Assembly (NCBI GenBank): GCA_003245625.1
Contig: QKCT01000069.1
Span: forward strand, 1 to 45,674
Source: Bacillota bacterium
Lineage (GTDB): Bacteria; Bacillota_I; Bacilli_A; Izemoplasmatales; Hujiaoplasmataceae
Length of the DNA stretch: 45,674 nt
Direction: 5' to 3'
Shown here: positions 8,622 to 16,578 of the stretch, in pieces
Layout: every line of letters begins with the position of its first letter
Numbering within the stretch: the stretch's first letter is position 1
Notes under the pieces: model-generated
What the model saw: only the letters and a program-made list of their open reading frames with translations
What the model was told of the DNA's origin: nothing
Databases searched by the model: none
Program-made: the position numbers and the translations under genes

Positions 8622-10433
8622 CTAGTTTGATTTGATTGTATATGATGATACATATTCCTGAACGAGTGACTTGACTTTATCATTCGTCAATTCTTCATAA
8701 CTATTTGCGATGTCTAACATCTCGCATTCAATATCGATTTCTTTGGTAATCTTTTCAATATAGATTTTTTGATTATCGGTTTTGATATTTCCATTGTCTT
8801 TATCGACTAATAGTTCTTCAAATAATTTTTCACCAGGTCTTAATCCGGTAACTTCAATTTTGATATCGTGATGAGGTCTCATACCGGATAACATAATCAT
8901 TTTTTCTGCTAAATCATAAATTCGGACCGGTTCTCCCATATCCAAAATGAAGATTTCTCCCCCTTTTGCATAGGTTCCAGATTGCAAAATCAATCCAACA
9001 GCTTCAGGAATGGTCATAAAATAGCGGATGATGTCTTTGTGGGTAACGGTAACCGGTCCGCCATTTTCAATCTGACGACGGAATAATGGAACCACAGATC
9101 CATTACTACCCAGAACATTTCCAAATCGAACGGCAGAGTAATTGGTTTTGGAGTTTTTATTGATACATTGAATGATCATTTCTGCGAAACGTTTTGTAGC
9201 ACCCATGACATTAGTAGGTCGTACCGCTTTGTCAGATGATACCAATACAAATTTCTCTACCCCATATTTATCCGACAATTTACAAACGTTATATGTGCCG
9301 ATAACATTAGTTCTTACCGCTTCCTTCGCGGATGCTTCCATCAAAGGAACATGTTTGTAAGCCGCCGCATGGAACACCAATTGTGGTTGGAATTCTTTAA
9401 AGACTTCCTCCATGCGTTTCTCGTTATAAACTGAACCGATGAGAATTCGAAAACCGACTTTATCGATAATTCCTCTTGTCATCATGTGACTCAGTTCAGA
9501 CTGTAAATCGTAAACGCCATTTTCGTAGATATCAAATAACAATACTTCTGTAGGTCGATATTTTACAATCTGTCGAACGAGTTCGGATCCAATTGAACCA
9601 CCAGCTCCGGTAACCAATACTCGTTTATTTGCGATGAATTCTTCAATCCCTTTGGAGTCCAATGAAACGACATCTCTGGAAAGAAGATCCTCTACTTTTA
9701 CTTCTTGTAGTTTCTTTGGATCATTCTTTTGTAAATGCTTGAATTTCGGTAAACGTTTTATCGTTACCGGTCTTTCCGCAACTTTTCGAATAATATATTG
9801 GAATCGATCATCATCGATATTGGCAATACAAATGATAACTTCTTCGATGTTGTAATTATCAATAATATGAGGGATTTCTTCAATCGGCCCAAGAATTGGA
9901 AAATTAGCCATGATATTACCGATTTTTGATTCATTGTCATCGACGAATGCAATCGGTAGATTGAAAATTGAAGGATTGTTTCGGATTTCGTCTAAAACCA
10001 ATTTTCCACCAGCACCAGCACCGACCAACAATGTTCGTTTCCCAGTCAAAAAATATTTATTTGGAGACAAATATCCAAGGATGCGTTTCAACAATCTTGG
10101 AACTACCATAACGAAGACTTCAAAAACAGTCGTAAATAACAGATATATTTCAGGAATGAAGTAGAAGTTAGGAACGGAAATTGTAATCACCGCGATTACT
10201 GCATTCGTTATTGTAACAATTAAAGCTAATCGAAAGACTTCATCAAACCCTGCGTTATCCATGAGGAATCGATACACCTTGGTAATATAATAGGTAACGA
10301 TCTTCGCAACGGTTATGAAAGGAAGGATATAGATGGCTTCCATATGATTAAAATCAGATGCATCGGATAGGATTAGCGCTACTATAGCTAGTCCATAAGT
10401 TAACCAGATTGCAAACACATCATATATCATCAT
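8622..10433 (-). CDS. Membrane-bound nucleotide-sugar 4,6-dehydratase/epimerase (CapD/EpsC/FlaA1 type)
   Basis: At least 603 residues. Four hydrophobic segments (about 1-115) are followed by a first Rossmann segment (LLVGAGAGGKLVLDE) and a second SDR domain (VLVTGAGGSIGSELVRQ). The catalytic region has the family's VSSDKAVRPTNVMGATKR, where Lys replaces the usual Tyr-x3-Lys tyrosine. These enzymes make UDP-sugar precursors for capsule or exopolysaccharide. The first ATG is at 10433, but an open in-frame extension of 20 codons to 10493 encodes a basic segment (KKYIYAQRHRGQKAWQ) like the normal cytoplasmic N-terminus of this family. It follows a strong GGGGAGGGG, with ATT or ACG as possible start. 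It has its own promoter and terminator. Confidence 0.93.
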   Translation of the reverse strand: MMIYDVFAIWLTYGLAIVALILSDASDFNHMEAIYILPFITVAKIVTYYITKVYRFLMDNAGFDEVFRLALIVTITNAVIAVITISVPNFYFIPEIYLLFTTVFEVFVMVVPRLLKRILGYLSPNKYFLTGKRTLLVGAGAGGKLVLDEIRNNPSIFNLPIAFVDDNESKIGNIMANFPILGPIEEIPHIIDNYNIEEVIICIANIDDDRFQYIIRKVAERPVTIKRLPKFKHLQKNDPKKLQEVKVEDLLSRDVVSLDSKGIEEFIANKRVLVTGAGGSIGSELVRQIVKYRPTEVLLFDIYENGVYDLQSELSHMMTRGIIDKVGFRILIGSVYNEKRMEEVFKEFQPQLVFHAAAYKHVPLMEASAKEAVRTNVIGTYNVCKLSDKYGVEKFVLVSSDKAVRPTNVMGATKRFAEMIIQCINKNSKTNYSAVRFGNVLGSNGSVVPLFRRQIENGGPVTVTHKDIIRYFMTIPEAVGLILQSGTYAKGGEIFILDMGEPVRIYDLAEKMIMLSGMRPHHDIKIEVTGLRPGEKLFEELLVDKDNGNIKTDNQKIYIEKITKEIDIECEMLDIANSYEELTNDKVKSLVQEYVSSYTIKSN

Positions 10434-10517
10434 TTGCCATGCTTTTTGTCCGCGATGTCTCTGTGCATAAATATACTTTTTTGACGTAGGAATCCCCTCC
10501 CCTCAATCAGTAATTCA

Positions 10518-10546
10518 ATTCTATCACAACATAGTGTTATTTTCAA
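10518..10546 (-). promoter_or_regulatory. Promoter of the CapD-like gene (TTGAAA, 17 bp, TAGAAT)
   Basis: On the minus strand TTGAAA (10541-10546), 17 bp and TAGAAT (10518-10523). The -35 lies in the palindrome TTTTCAATTGAAAA. Confidence 0.65.
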
Positions 10547-10556
10547 TTGAAAATAA

Positions 10557-10582
10557 TGAAAAAAAGGGCTTTCGCCCTTTTT
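10557..10582 (-). terminator. Rho-independent terminator after the histidine kinase
   Basis: AAAAAGGGC, loop GAAA, GCCCTTTTT with T-runs on both strands, 4 nt beyond the kinase stop. It could act in both directions. Confidence 0.9.
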
Positions 10583-10585
10583 AAT

Positions 10586-12145
10586 TTATATGACCTCAAA
10601 ATAGAACTCTACGCCATCTTCATGATTGATTACTTTGTAGTTATAACCCAAGAGATCTAGTGTTGTTCTACAAATCGAAAGCCCTAGTCCTTGCCCTCCA
10701 TAGGCTCTTGTCCGAGCTTTATCAACCTTGTAGAAACTATCCCAAATATTATTGATTTCATCTTCAGGGATATTGATTCCTGTATTGAAAACACTAACTC
10801 GAATAGCCTTGTTTTCCGCGGTTTCCGTTTTAATAACAATACTTTTCTTTTCATCTACATGATGAATCGCATTATTTAAAAAGTTTGTTAAGACGGTTTG
10901 TAATTGTTGAAAATCAGAATTCACTTGAGCATCTTCAATTTCGACTTTTAATTGAATCCCTTTTTCCTTTAGGACCAAACCAAACATATTAACGGTATCT
11001 TCAATGAGATTGCGAATATTAAAATCCATCATATTGACATCAACATTACCACTCTCGATTTGAGACAGATTTAACAAATCCATAACGAGTTTGTTCATCT
11101 TGTTGGTTTCATCGGTAATGATGTTGAGGTACTCTGTTTTTGTTTCTTCATCCAAATCGCTCAGTTTTAAAGCTTCCGAATATCCCATAATCAAAGATAA
11201 CGGTGTCTTTAATTCATGCGATGCACTGGCAATAAATTCCCTTCTCATCTTATCCACATCTGTTTTATGCAAGATTTCTTTTGCCAATTTGTCATTGGTT
11301 CGCTGGAGGTCGTTGATGTTCTGCTCCAGTTGGACACTCATTCGGTTAATACTATCACCCAAATCTCCTAGTTCATCGTCCGAATGGATATCCACTCGAT
11401 TGGAAAAATCTAAGTTCGAAATTTCTTCTGCGATTTTCGTGATTTGCAAAATCGGATTGGTGAATGAATAACTAATGAAATACATTGCAATAAAAGAGAG
11501 AACCATGAAAATAACTCCGACTAGAATTGTGAATGTATTAAATATCTTGATACTGTCGGTAATCGATTGGAATGAAATTGTCAATACGTAGAAGACGTCA
11601 TAATCGCCTCCATTATCGACGGAAACGCACAATCCAATCATTTGCATATTTTCACTTCCGTGATTGAATTCGGATTGAATATCCATTAAATACGCTGTAT
11701 ATTCTGAGTCGTTCCCCAACGAAACTTCAGTTGCGTATGAGGATCCCGTCCCCAGAAGTTGTTGAGAAAAGTCGTAGATAATCTTACTGATAATTCCATT
11801 CGGAATACCAAATTGATCACCATATATTCGATCAAAGATATCTGGAACATCATCAAAATTACTCCATACATAATTCGGATCCAGATCATCCGTTTGTTGA
11901 AGAATCTGAATATTCAAACTATATTCGTTTTCAATACTTTGTAATTGATATTCCATGGTACCGCTATTTAAGTCAATGTCCTTTACATAACTAAAAGCCT
12001 CTATCAAAGAGGACTCTCGGTTCTTGACATAATAATTTTCCAAAAAGGAATTGTTTAGCAGAATTAAACCTGCAATAAAAGCTAAAATTAATCCATAGAC
12101 CAGTAAAAATAATTTCGATCTAATTGAGGATTTCATTGTTTGCAT
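10586..12145 (-). CDS. Sensor histidine kinase
   Basis: 519 residues. A first membrane segment (about 11-31), an extracellular sensor region of about 165 residues with no family I recognise, a second membrane segment (about 203-226), a HAMP linker, the HisKA dimer with SASHELKTPLSLI (phosphoacceptor His near 310), and the HATPase domain with NFLNNAIHHV, FNTGINI and GGQGLGLSIC. It autophosphorylates and passes phosphate to the response regulator encoded just upstream. Its start overlaps the regulator's last codons; ATG at 12145 or 12136 are both possible. The neighbouring polysaccharide genes suggest an envelope signal, which is inference. Confidence 0.95.
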   Translation of the reverse strand: MQTMKSSIRSKLFLLVYGLILAFIAGLILLNNSFLENYYVKNRESSLIEAFSYVKDIDLNSGTMEYQLQSIENEYSLNIQILQQTDDLDPNYVWSNFDDVPDIFDRIYGDQFGIPNGIISKIIYDFSQQLLGTGSSYATEVSLGNDSEYTAYLMDIQSEFNHGSENMQMIGLCVSVDNGGDYDVFYVLTISFQSITDSIKIFNTFTILVGVIFMVLSFIAMYFISYSFTNPILQITKIAEEISNLDFSNRVDIHSDDELGDLGDSINRMSVQLEQNINDLQRTNDKLAKEILHKTDVDKMRREFIASASHELKTPLSLIMGYSEALKLSDLDEETKTEYLNIITDETNKMNKLVMDLLNLSQIESGNVDVNMMDFNIRNLIEDTVNMFGLVLKEKGIQLKVEIEDAQVNSDFQQLQTVLTNFLNNAIHHVDEKKSIVIKTETAENKAIRVSVFNTGINIPEDEINNIWDSFYKVDKARTRAYGGQGLGLSICRTTLDLLGYNYKVINHEDGVEFYFEVI

Positions 12146-12809
12146 CGAGTCGGTATCCTACGCTTCTTACGGTTGATATATAATAGGAGTATTTTCCTAG
12201 TTTCGCTCTCAATTGTTTGATATGAGTATCTACGGTACGTAGGTCTCCAAAATAATCATAATTCCATACTGCATTTAGAATTTTGTCTCTGGATAATGCA
12301 ATTCCTTTGTTATCGATAAAAAATTTGAGTAATTCATATTCCTTCGGAGTTAGATTGATTCTTTCCTCTTCAATAAAGACTTCTCTCGCTGCAACATCAA
12401 TTCGAATTGCACCAAAATTGACCTCTTCGTGGACAAGTTTGTCTCTCTTCAATAATTTATTGACGCGAGCCATTAAAACACTTGGAGAAAATGGTTTTGT
12501 AACATAATCGTCTGCTCCTAGTTTAAATCCCTTTAGTTGGTCGTATTCATCACTGCGTGCTGTCAACATAATGACTGGAACACTTAAGAAGTCACGAATC
12601 CGTTCCAACACATACCATCCATCGTATTTCGGCATCATAACATCCAAAATAACAAGGTCTACTTTCTGTTCAGACTCAAAAATGATATCGAGAGCTTCTT
12701 CTCCATCCGCCGCTTCGATAACCTTATACTCTTCACGTTTTAAGAAGTCAGACACTAATCTCCTTAGTCTAAATTCATCATCCACAACTAAAACATATGT
12801 ATTCTTCAT
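12120..12809 (-). CDS. OmpR/PhoB-type response regulator
   Basis: 229 residues. The receiver domain carries the acidic pair D10/D11, phosphoacceptor D56 in LVILDVMMP, the T/S site MLTARS and K105 in TKPFSP. The C-terminal winged helix (about 130-225) has the typical LTPKEYELLKFF and RTVDTHIKQLRAKLG stretches. Cognate to the overlapping histidine kinase. A near-perfect inverted repeat lies 28 nt upstream of its start and could be an autoregulatory site. Confidence 0.96.
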   Translation of the reverse strand: MKNTYVLVVDDEFRLRRLVSDFLKREEYKVIEAADGEEALDIIFESEQKVDLVILDVMMPKYDGWYVLERIRDFLSVPVIMLTARSDEYDQLKGFKLGADDYVTKPFSPSVLMARVNKLLKRDKLVHEEVNFGAIRIDVAAREVFIEEERINLTPKEYELLKFFIDNKGIALSRDKILNAVWNYDYFGDLRTVDTHIKQLRAKLGKYSYYISTVRSVGYRLDANNEILN

Positions 12810-12836
12810 ATTTCCATCACATTCCCTTCAAAGAAA

Positions 12837-12891
12837 AATTCAATATATAGTTAAATTTGTATAGGGGGGAAAAGAACTATAATATTGAATT
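12837..12891. repeat. Inverted repeat upstream of the response regulator
   Basis: AATTCAATATATAGTT (12837-12852) and AACTATAATATTGAATT (12875-12891) are reverse complements apart from one inserted base. The 22-bp spacer holds a G6 run. It may be an operator, a leader hairpin, or both. No consensus promoter can be fixed with certainty around it. Confidence 0.5.
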
Positions 12892-12942
12892 AGCTTTATT
12901 ATAAATCTCTAATATGTTGAATTTGTGATAGAACGGTGTGAT

Positions 12943-13635
12943 TTAATCAAAGATTGATCGATTACAAAAAAGCCGTTCTGCCACTTCTTCACTAAATTTT
13001 TTGGCTACAACTTGGTATGCTTCTGATAATCCTTTAATGCGAAAGTCATGGATATCCGAAGCGACAAAGTCAACCAAATCATTCTTTATTAAGGTTAATA
13101 CGAACTTTTTAATTTTATTTCCATAATCACCGAGCAAAGAGCTTGCGTTGATTTGAAGTTTGGCGCCCATCTTTCTCATTTTACGATAGTCATCCATATC
13201 AGTGATATATAAATAGCGCTCAGGATGGGCAATAATCGGAACATACCCTTTGGCAGTTAAGTTGTTGATTGCATCAGGAATATCTCCGCGATCTCGAAAC
13301 ATGGAAAATTCTACTAAGACATTCTTTGTGTTGGCTAGAGGCACGATTTCTTTTGTATCTAGTCTAGACATTGTGTTTTCATCATAATAGATTTCATTGC
13401 CTAAATACAAATGAATCGAAAGTCCTAATTTACGAACTTCTTCGAGCAGTTCTTCAAAAATCTTTACATTCTCTTGATAGGATGAAATGAACTCGCGAAA
13501 ACGATAATAATGAGGTGTTACAAAAATATCTGTAACACCCTGGCTGATTTCGTATTCGATTAATTCGATAGATGTTTTTAGATCGGGAGATCCATCATCC
13601 ACATAAGGTAAAATATGTGTATGGATATCTATCAT
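12943..13635 (-). CDS. PHP-family protein-tyrosine phosphatase (CpsB/CapC/YwqE type)
   Basis: 230 residues with the PHP metal-binding pattern: MIDIHTHILPYVDDG at the N-terminus, VTPHYY near residue 40, NEIYYDE, AHPERYLYI and a final SDIHDFR. These Mn-dependent enzymes dephosphorylate the tyrosine cluster of the partner BY-kinase and so set polysaccharide export. The gene follows the kinase by 6 nt, the classical wzz-kinase-phosphatase arrangement of Gram-positive capsule loci. RBS AGGAG precedes the ATG. Confidence 0.93.
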   Translation of the reverse strand: MIDIHTHILPYVDDGSPDLKTSIELIEYEISQGVTDIFVTPHYYRFREFISSYQENVKIFEELLEEVRKLGLSIHLYLGNEIYYDENTMSRLDTKEIVPLANTKNVLVEFSMFRDRGDIPDAINNLTAKGYVPIIAHPERYLYITDMDDYRKMRKMGAKLQINASSLLGDYGNKIKKFVLTLIKNDLVDFVASDIHDFRIKGLSEAYQVVAKKFSEEVAERLFCNRSIFD

Positions 13636-13641
13636 TAATCA

Positions 13642-14334
13642 TCACTCCTCTGAATCGTAACTCGTGTAATAATAGTATCCGTATGAACCGTGCGATTTAC
13701 GAACATCAATATTGGCAAGAACTCCACCAATAATATTCGCTTCATTTTGTTTCAATTGATCTAATCCGTTTTTTGCATCTTCTTTTCTCGTTTGATTATA
13801 GGCAGCAACATAAATCGTTCCGTCTACATACTTAGAAACGATCAAGGCATCGGTAACGGATAATACCGGTGGAGTATCCACCACGACATAATCGTACTCT
13901 TTTTTCAATTGTTGAACCATATCGATTACTTTTTTGGATTGCAATACGATATGTGGATAGGATAAACGATGTCCAGTTAATAACAAATCAACACCAGATG
14001 CATCATGGATGATAAGATCATGAATATCCTTATCATTCACAACGAAATCATACAACCCCAAATCATTCGATTTGTGGAATGCACGTTGAATTTTAGGTCT
14101 TCTTAAGTCGAAATCTAAAATAATGACTTTCTTTCCTTTTTCCGCATATACAGCAGCCAAATTGATTGCAGTCGTTGTTTTTCCATCTTGAGGAGTCGCT
14201 GAAGTCGATTGAATAACACTGAGTGGATTATCCAAATTGGACATGCGAATATTGAGTTCCAATTTACGATATGCTTCTGCTTCTGGTGAATTTGGTGATT
14301 CGATCACTACATTTCTGTATTCAAAAAATTCCAT
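13642..14334 (-). CDS. BY-family tyrosine-protein kinase (CpsD/CapB/YwqD type)
   Basis: 230 residues. Walker A STSATPQDGKTTTA, Walker A' VIILDFDLRRP and Walker B VVVDTPPVLSV define the bacterial tyrosine kinase fold. The C-terminal tail SYGYYYYTSYDSEE is the autophosphorylated tyrosine cluster. It needs the transmembrane adaptor encoded directly upstream for activation, as expected for the split Gram-positive type. The adaptor stop (TAG) abuts its ATG, so translation is coupled. Confidence 0.95.
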   Translation of the reverse strand: MEFFEYRNVVIESPNSPEAEAYRKLELNIRMSNLDNPLSVIQSTSATPQDGKTTTAINLAAVYAEKGKKVIILDFDLRRPKIQRAFHKSNDLGLYDFVVNDKDIHDLIIHDASGVDLLLTGHRLSYPHIVLQSKKVIDMVQQLKKEYDYVVVDTPPVLSVTDALIVSKYVDGTIYVAAYNQTRKEDAKNGLDQLKQNEANIIGGVLANIDVRKSHGSYGYYYYTSYDSEE

Positions 14335-15078
14335 CTATTCCACCAACTTTCTTTCTTTCATCGTTCCAGGTACGGCAGCGATGACCTTAATACCAAGATA
14401 TTTTTCCATTTCAGAAGAAGATTGGAATTTATTGTTGAACAATTCTCGAACAAACACGATTCCTAACGAAAGAATTCCCCCTAATAAAACGCTGATTACG
14501 ATATTCAACATTTTGTTTGGAGAACTTGGTACAGTTGGAACAACAGCGGTATCCAGTACTTTTAATTTATCCTGCAAAAGTACAAATCCACTTTCGTCAT
14601 CGTTTGCAATTGCAATCGAGTTAGCAACCAATTGATTTGCGATTTGTGTTGCCAATTCCGGATCTTCATTCTCAACACTAATGGTGAAAATCAAAACATT
14701 GGAGCTGGAATTAATGCTAATGCTGTTCTTCAAAGCGGTCAGAGAATAATCCGCTGGTAAAGCATCGACATCCTCGATTACGCTAGTCAAAACCGTATTG
14801 GAAACGACAAAACTTTTGTAGGTTTCAATCAGGTTTTGAGCAACATAGATGGCAGATTGTTCACTGGTGCCAGACGCTGTAACATCCACTTGGACAATCA
14901 ACTTTGTTTCCGCTTCGTATTTTGGAGTCACAATGGCGAATGTATAAACAATCCCAAACACTGCAACCCATAACGTTACCCAAAATATCAAAGCTTTATT
15001 TAACCAAACAATACTAAAGAGTTCTTGAAGTGTCATTCCCTCTTCTTCTACAATTGTTGGTTTATTCATTTCATTCAT
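14335..15078 (-). CDS. Wzz-type chain-length/tyrosine-kinase adaptor (CapA/CpsC/YwqC type)
   Basis: 247 residues. Two membrane segments flank an extracellular loop: IFWVTLWVAVFGIVYTFAI (about 31-49) and MLNIVISVLLGGILSLGIVF (about 186-206). A proline-rich TVPSSPNK before TM2 is the family hallmark. The short cytoplasmic tail should contact and activate the BY-kinase. RBS AGAGGAG precedes ATG 15078. It is the first gene of the three-gene kinase/phosphatase module; a possible -10 (TATAAT) lies near 15116-15121 but no clear -35. Confidence 0.93.
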   Translation of the reverse strand: MNEMNKPTIVEEEGMTLQELFSIVWLNKALIFWVTLWVAVFGIVYTFAIVTPKYEAETKLIVQVDVTASGTSEQSAIYVAQNLIETYKSFVVSNTVLTSVIEDVDALPADYSLTALKNSISINSSSNVLIFTISVENEDPELATQIANQLVANSIAIANDDESGFVLLQDKLKVLDTAVVPTVPSSPNKMLNIVISVLLGGILSLGIVFVRELFNNKFQSSSEMEKYLGIKVIAAVPGTMKERKLVE

Positions 15079-15148
15079 ATAGATCTCCTCTTTCAGATTT
15101 TCTATGTAACTACATTATATTATAACTTATTTAATTCAACAAATCACC

Positions 15149-16054
15149 CTATTGCCCTAATATGTAATAGAAGATTGATAACAATCCAATTGCAATACAG
15201 TAATAACTGAAGTATTTCAATTTACCACTCTTAAAGATGTTAAAAATTAAGCGATATGCGAAGTATGTCGCTAAAATCGCGCCAACAAAAGCCAATAAAT
15301 AATAGAAGAAATAGATATTGGAAGGCACGCCCAAACTCTCAATCAACGTAATACCTTCAGAACTCATATCATCGAATACTTTATAAAACATCAACAGTAC
15401 AGAGCCAAGCGATAAAGGAATGTATAGTAAGAAAGAAAAATTCAAAGCAGAATCAATTCCCATTCCTCTCTTGATGCTCGTTGCACTTGTCATACCGGAA
15501 CGAGATACCCCAGGGAATACAGCGACCGCTTGAGCCAACCCAACCAATACTGTATCCGTCCAGTTGATCATAGTCTTACCTTTGAGGATTCTAGAATCTT
15601 TGATATAGTACAACATCATTCCCGTTAGCAACAAACCAACACCGACAAACAAAGTACCGTAAGTAGCTAACATTCCATCGATGTAATCGCTAAAGAATAA
15701 TCCGACCAATCCTGCAGGGATACAAGCGACGATAATTCTAACAGCAAACAAGAAATTATTATACTGCTTTTCTCTTAATTCTGGTTTGGAGTGATGTACA
15801 ATATAGTGATAAGAAAAGACAATGAAATCTCTCGCTAGTTCCACCAATCTCCTGAAATAAATGAATAAAAATGTAACGAGTGAACCTGTATTGACAAGAA
15901 TCAAAAACAATAATCCTTCATCTCGTTCCATATGGAAAAATGTCTGTGCTAATTCAACGTGTCCGCTAGAGGAAATCGGGATAACTTCTGTTACACCTTG
16001 GATGATTCCCAACAAGAGATATTTGATTGCTTCTAATACGTCCAAACTCATCAC
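15149..16054 (-). CDS. uppP: Undecaprenyl-diphosphatase (BacA type)
   Basis: 301 residues, about eight membrane segments. It carries both signature blocks: GVTEVIPISSSGHVEL at the N-terminus and AVFPGVSRSGMTSA in the middle, which hold the catalytic Glu, Ser and Arg. UppP recycles undecaprenyl pyrophosphate to the monophosphate carrier used for peptidoglycan and exopolysaccharide, so it fits beside the polysaccharide module. A plausible promoter (TTGCAA, 17 bp, TAAAAT) lies upstream. No strong terminator separates it from the Wzz gene 70 nt downstream, so some read-through is possible. Confidence 0.96.
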   Translation of the reverse strand: MMSLDVLEAIKYLLLGIIQGVTEVIPISSSGHVELAQTFFHMERDEGLLFLILVNTGSLVTFLFIYFRRLVELARDFIVFSYHYIVHHSKPELREKQYNNFLFAVRIIVACIPAGLVGLFFSDYIDGMLATYGTLFVGVGLLLTGMMLYYIKDSRILKGKTMINWTDTVLVGLAQAVAVFPGVSRSGMTSATSIKRGMGIDSALNFSFLLYIPLSLGSVLLMFYKVFDDMSSEGITLIESLGVPSNIYFFYYLLAFVGAILATYFAYRLIFNIFKSGKLKYFSYYCIAIGLLSIFYYILGQ

Positions 16055-16101
16055 TCCTTCCTAAAAATTTTACTATATATATAAGTATTTTGCAATAAAA
16101 G

Positions 16102-16139
16102 AAAAAAAAGTCAAAATGATTTGACTTTTCTTTTTTTTG
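16102..16139 (-). terminator. Rho-independent terminator after superoxide reductase
   Basis: AAAAGTCAAA (16106-16115), loop of 4, TTTGACTTTT (16120-16129), with A/T runs on both sides. It ends the superoxide reductase transcript 2 nt past the stop. Confidence 0.85.
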
Positions 16140-16141
16140 AA

Positions 16142-16513
16142 TTACAATTCTGTCATCCAAAGACCATGTAAGTTGCAGAATTCAAATACTTTGACAGGTT
16201 TTGTCAGATCCACATCAAATTCAGCAGCCGGTTCATCACCAGGTTTGAATGTCTTGATTTGGTAACGGTCGCCATTTTCAATGAAAATCCACTGAATGAA
16301 ATGATTTTCCAACATTGGATGAGTCACAGAACCGACTTTCACATGGATTTTGTTTCCACCGATTTTTTCTACAACTGGTAAATGTTTTTCATTTCCTTCT
16401 TCGCTTGTTTTAGGAACCAATGTTTCCATCTCTTCACCACAACAAACCAATTTTGATGATTTTGGATACGTGTAGCAAATTCTTCCACAATGCTTGCAAT
16501 AACGAATATTCAT
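16142..16513 (-). CDS. Desulfoferrodoxin / superoxide reductase (2Fe type)
   Basis: 123 residues. The N-terminal desulforedoxin domain has Cys ligands YCKHCG and CCGEE (centre I). The catalytic neelaredoxin domain has EKHLPV, the histidine pair in THPMLENHFIQW, and CNLHGLW giving the Cys and last His of centre II. It reduces superoxide to peroxide without making oxygen, using rubredoxin-type donors, the typical anaerobe strategy. It has its own promoter and terminator, so it is probably a single-gene unit. An extra cysteine at position 13 is not a usual ligand. Confidence 0.96.
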   Translation of the reverse strand: MNIRYCKHCGRICYTYPKSSKLVCCGEEMETLVPKTSEEGNEKHLPVVEKIGGNKIHVKVGSVTHPMLENHFIQWIFIENGDRYQIKTFKPGDEPAAEFDVDLTKPVKVFEFCNLHGLWMTEL

Positions 16514-16542
16514 TTTAATAAACTCCTTCCCTTTCTTCTTTT

Positions 16543-16571
16543 ATCATATCACAATCTTTATAAAATGTTAA
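16543..16571 (-). promoter_or_regulatory. Promoter of superoxide reductase (TTAACA, 17 bp, TATGAT)
   Basis: On the minus strand TTAACA (16566-16571), 17 bp and TATGAT (16543-16548) with a TGA extension. I see no PerR-type box. Confidence 0.65.
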
Positions 16572-16578
16572 ATCTGTT

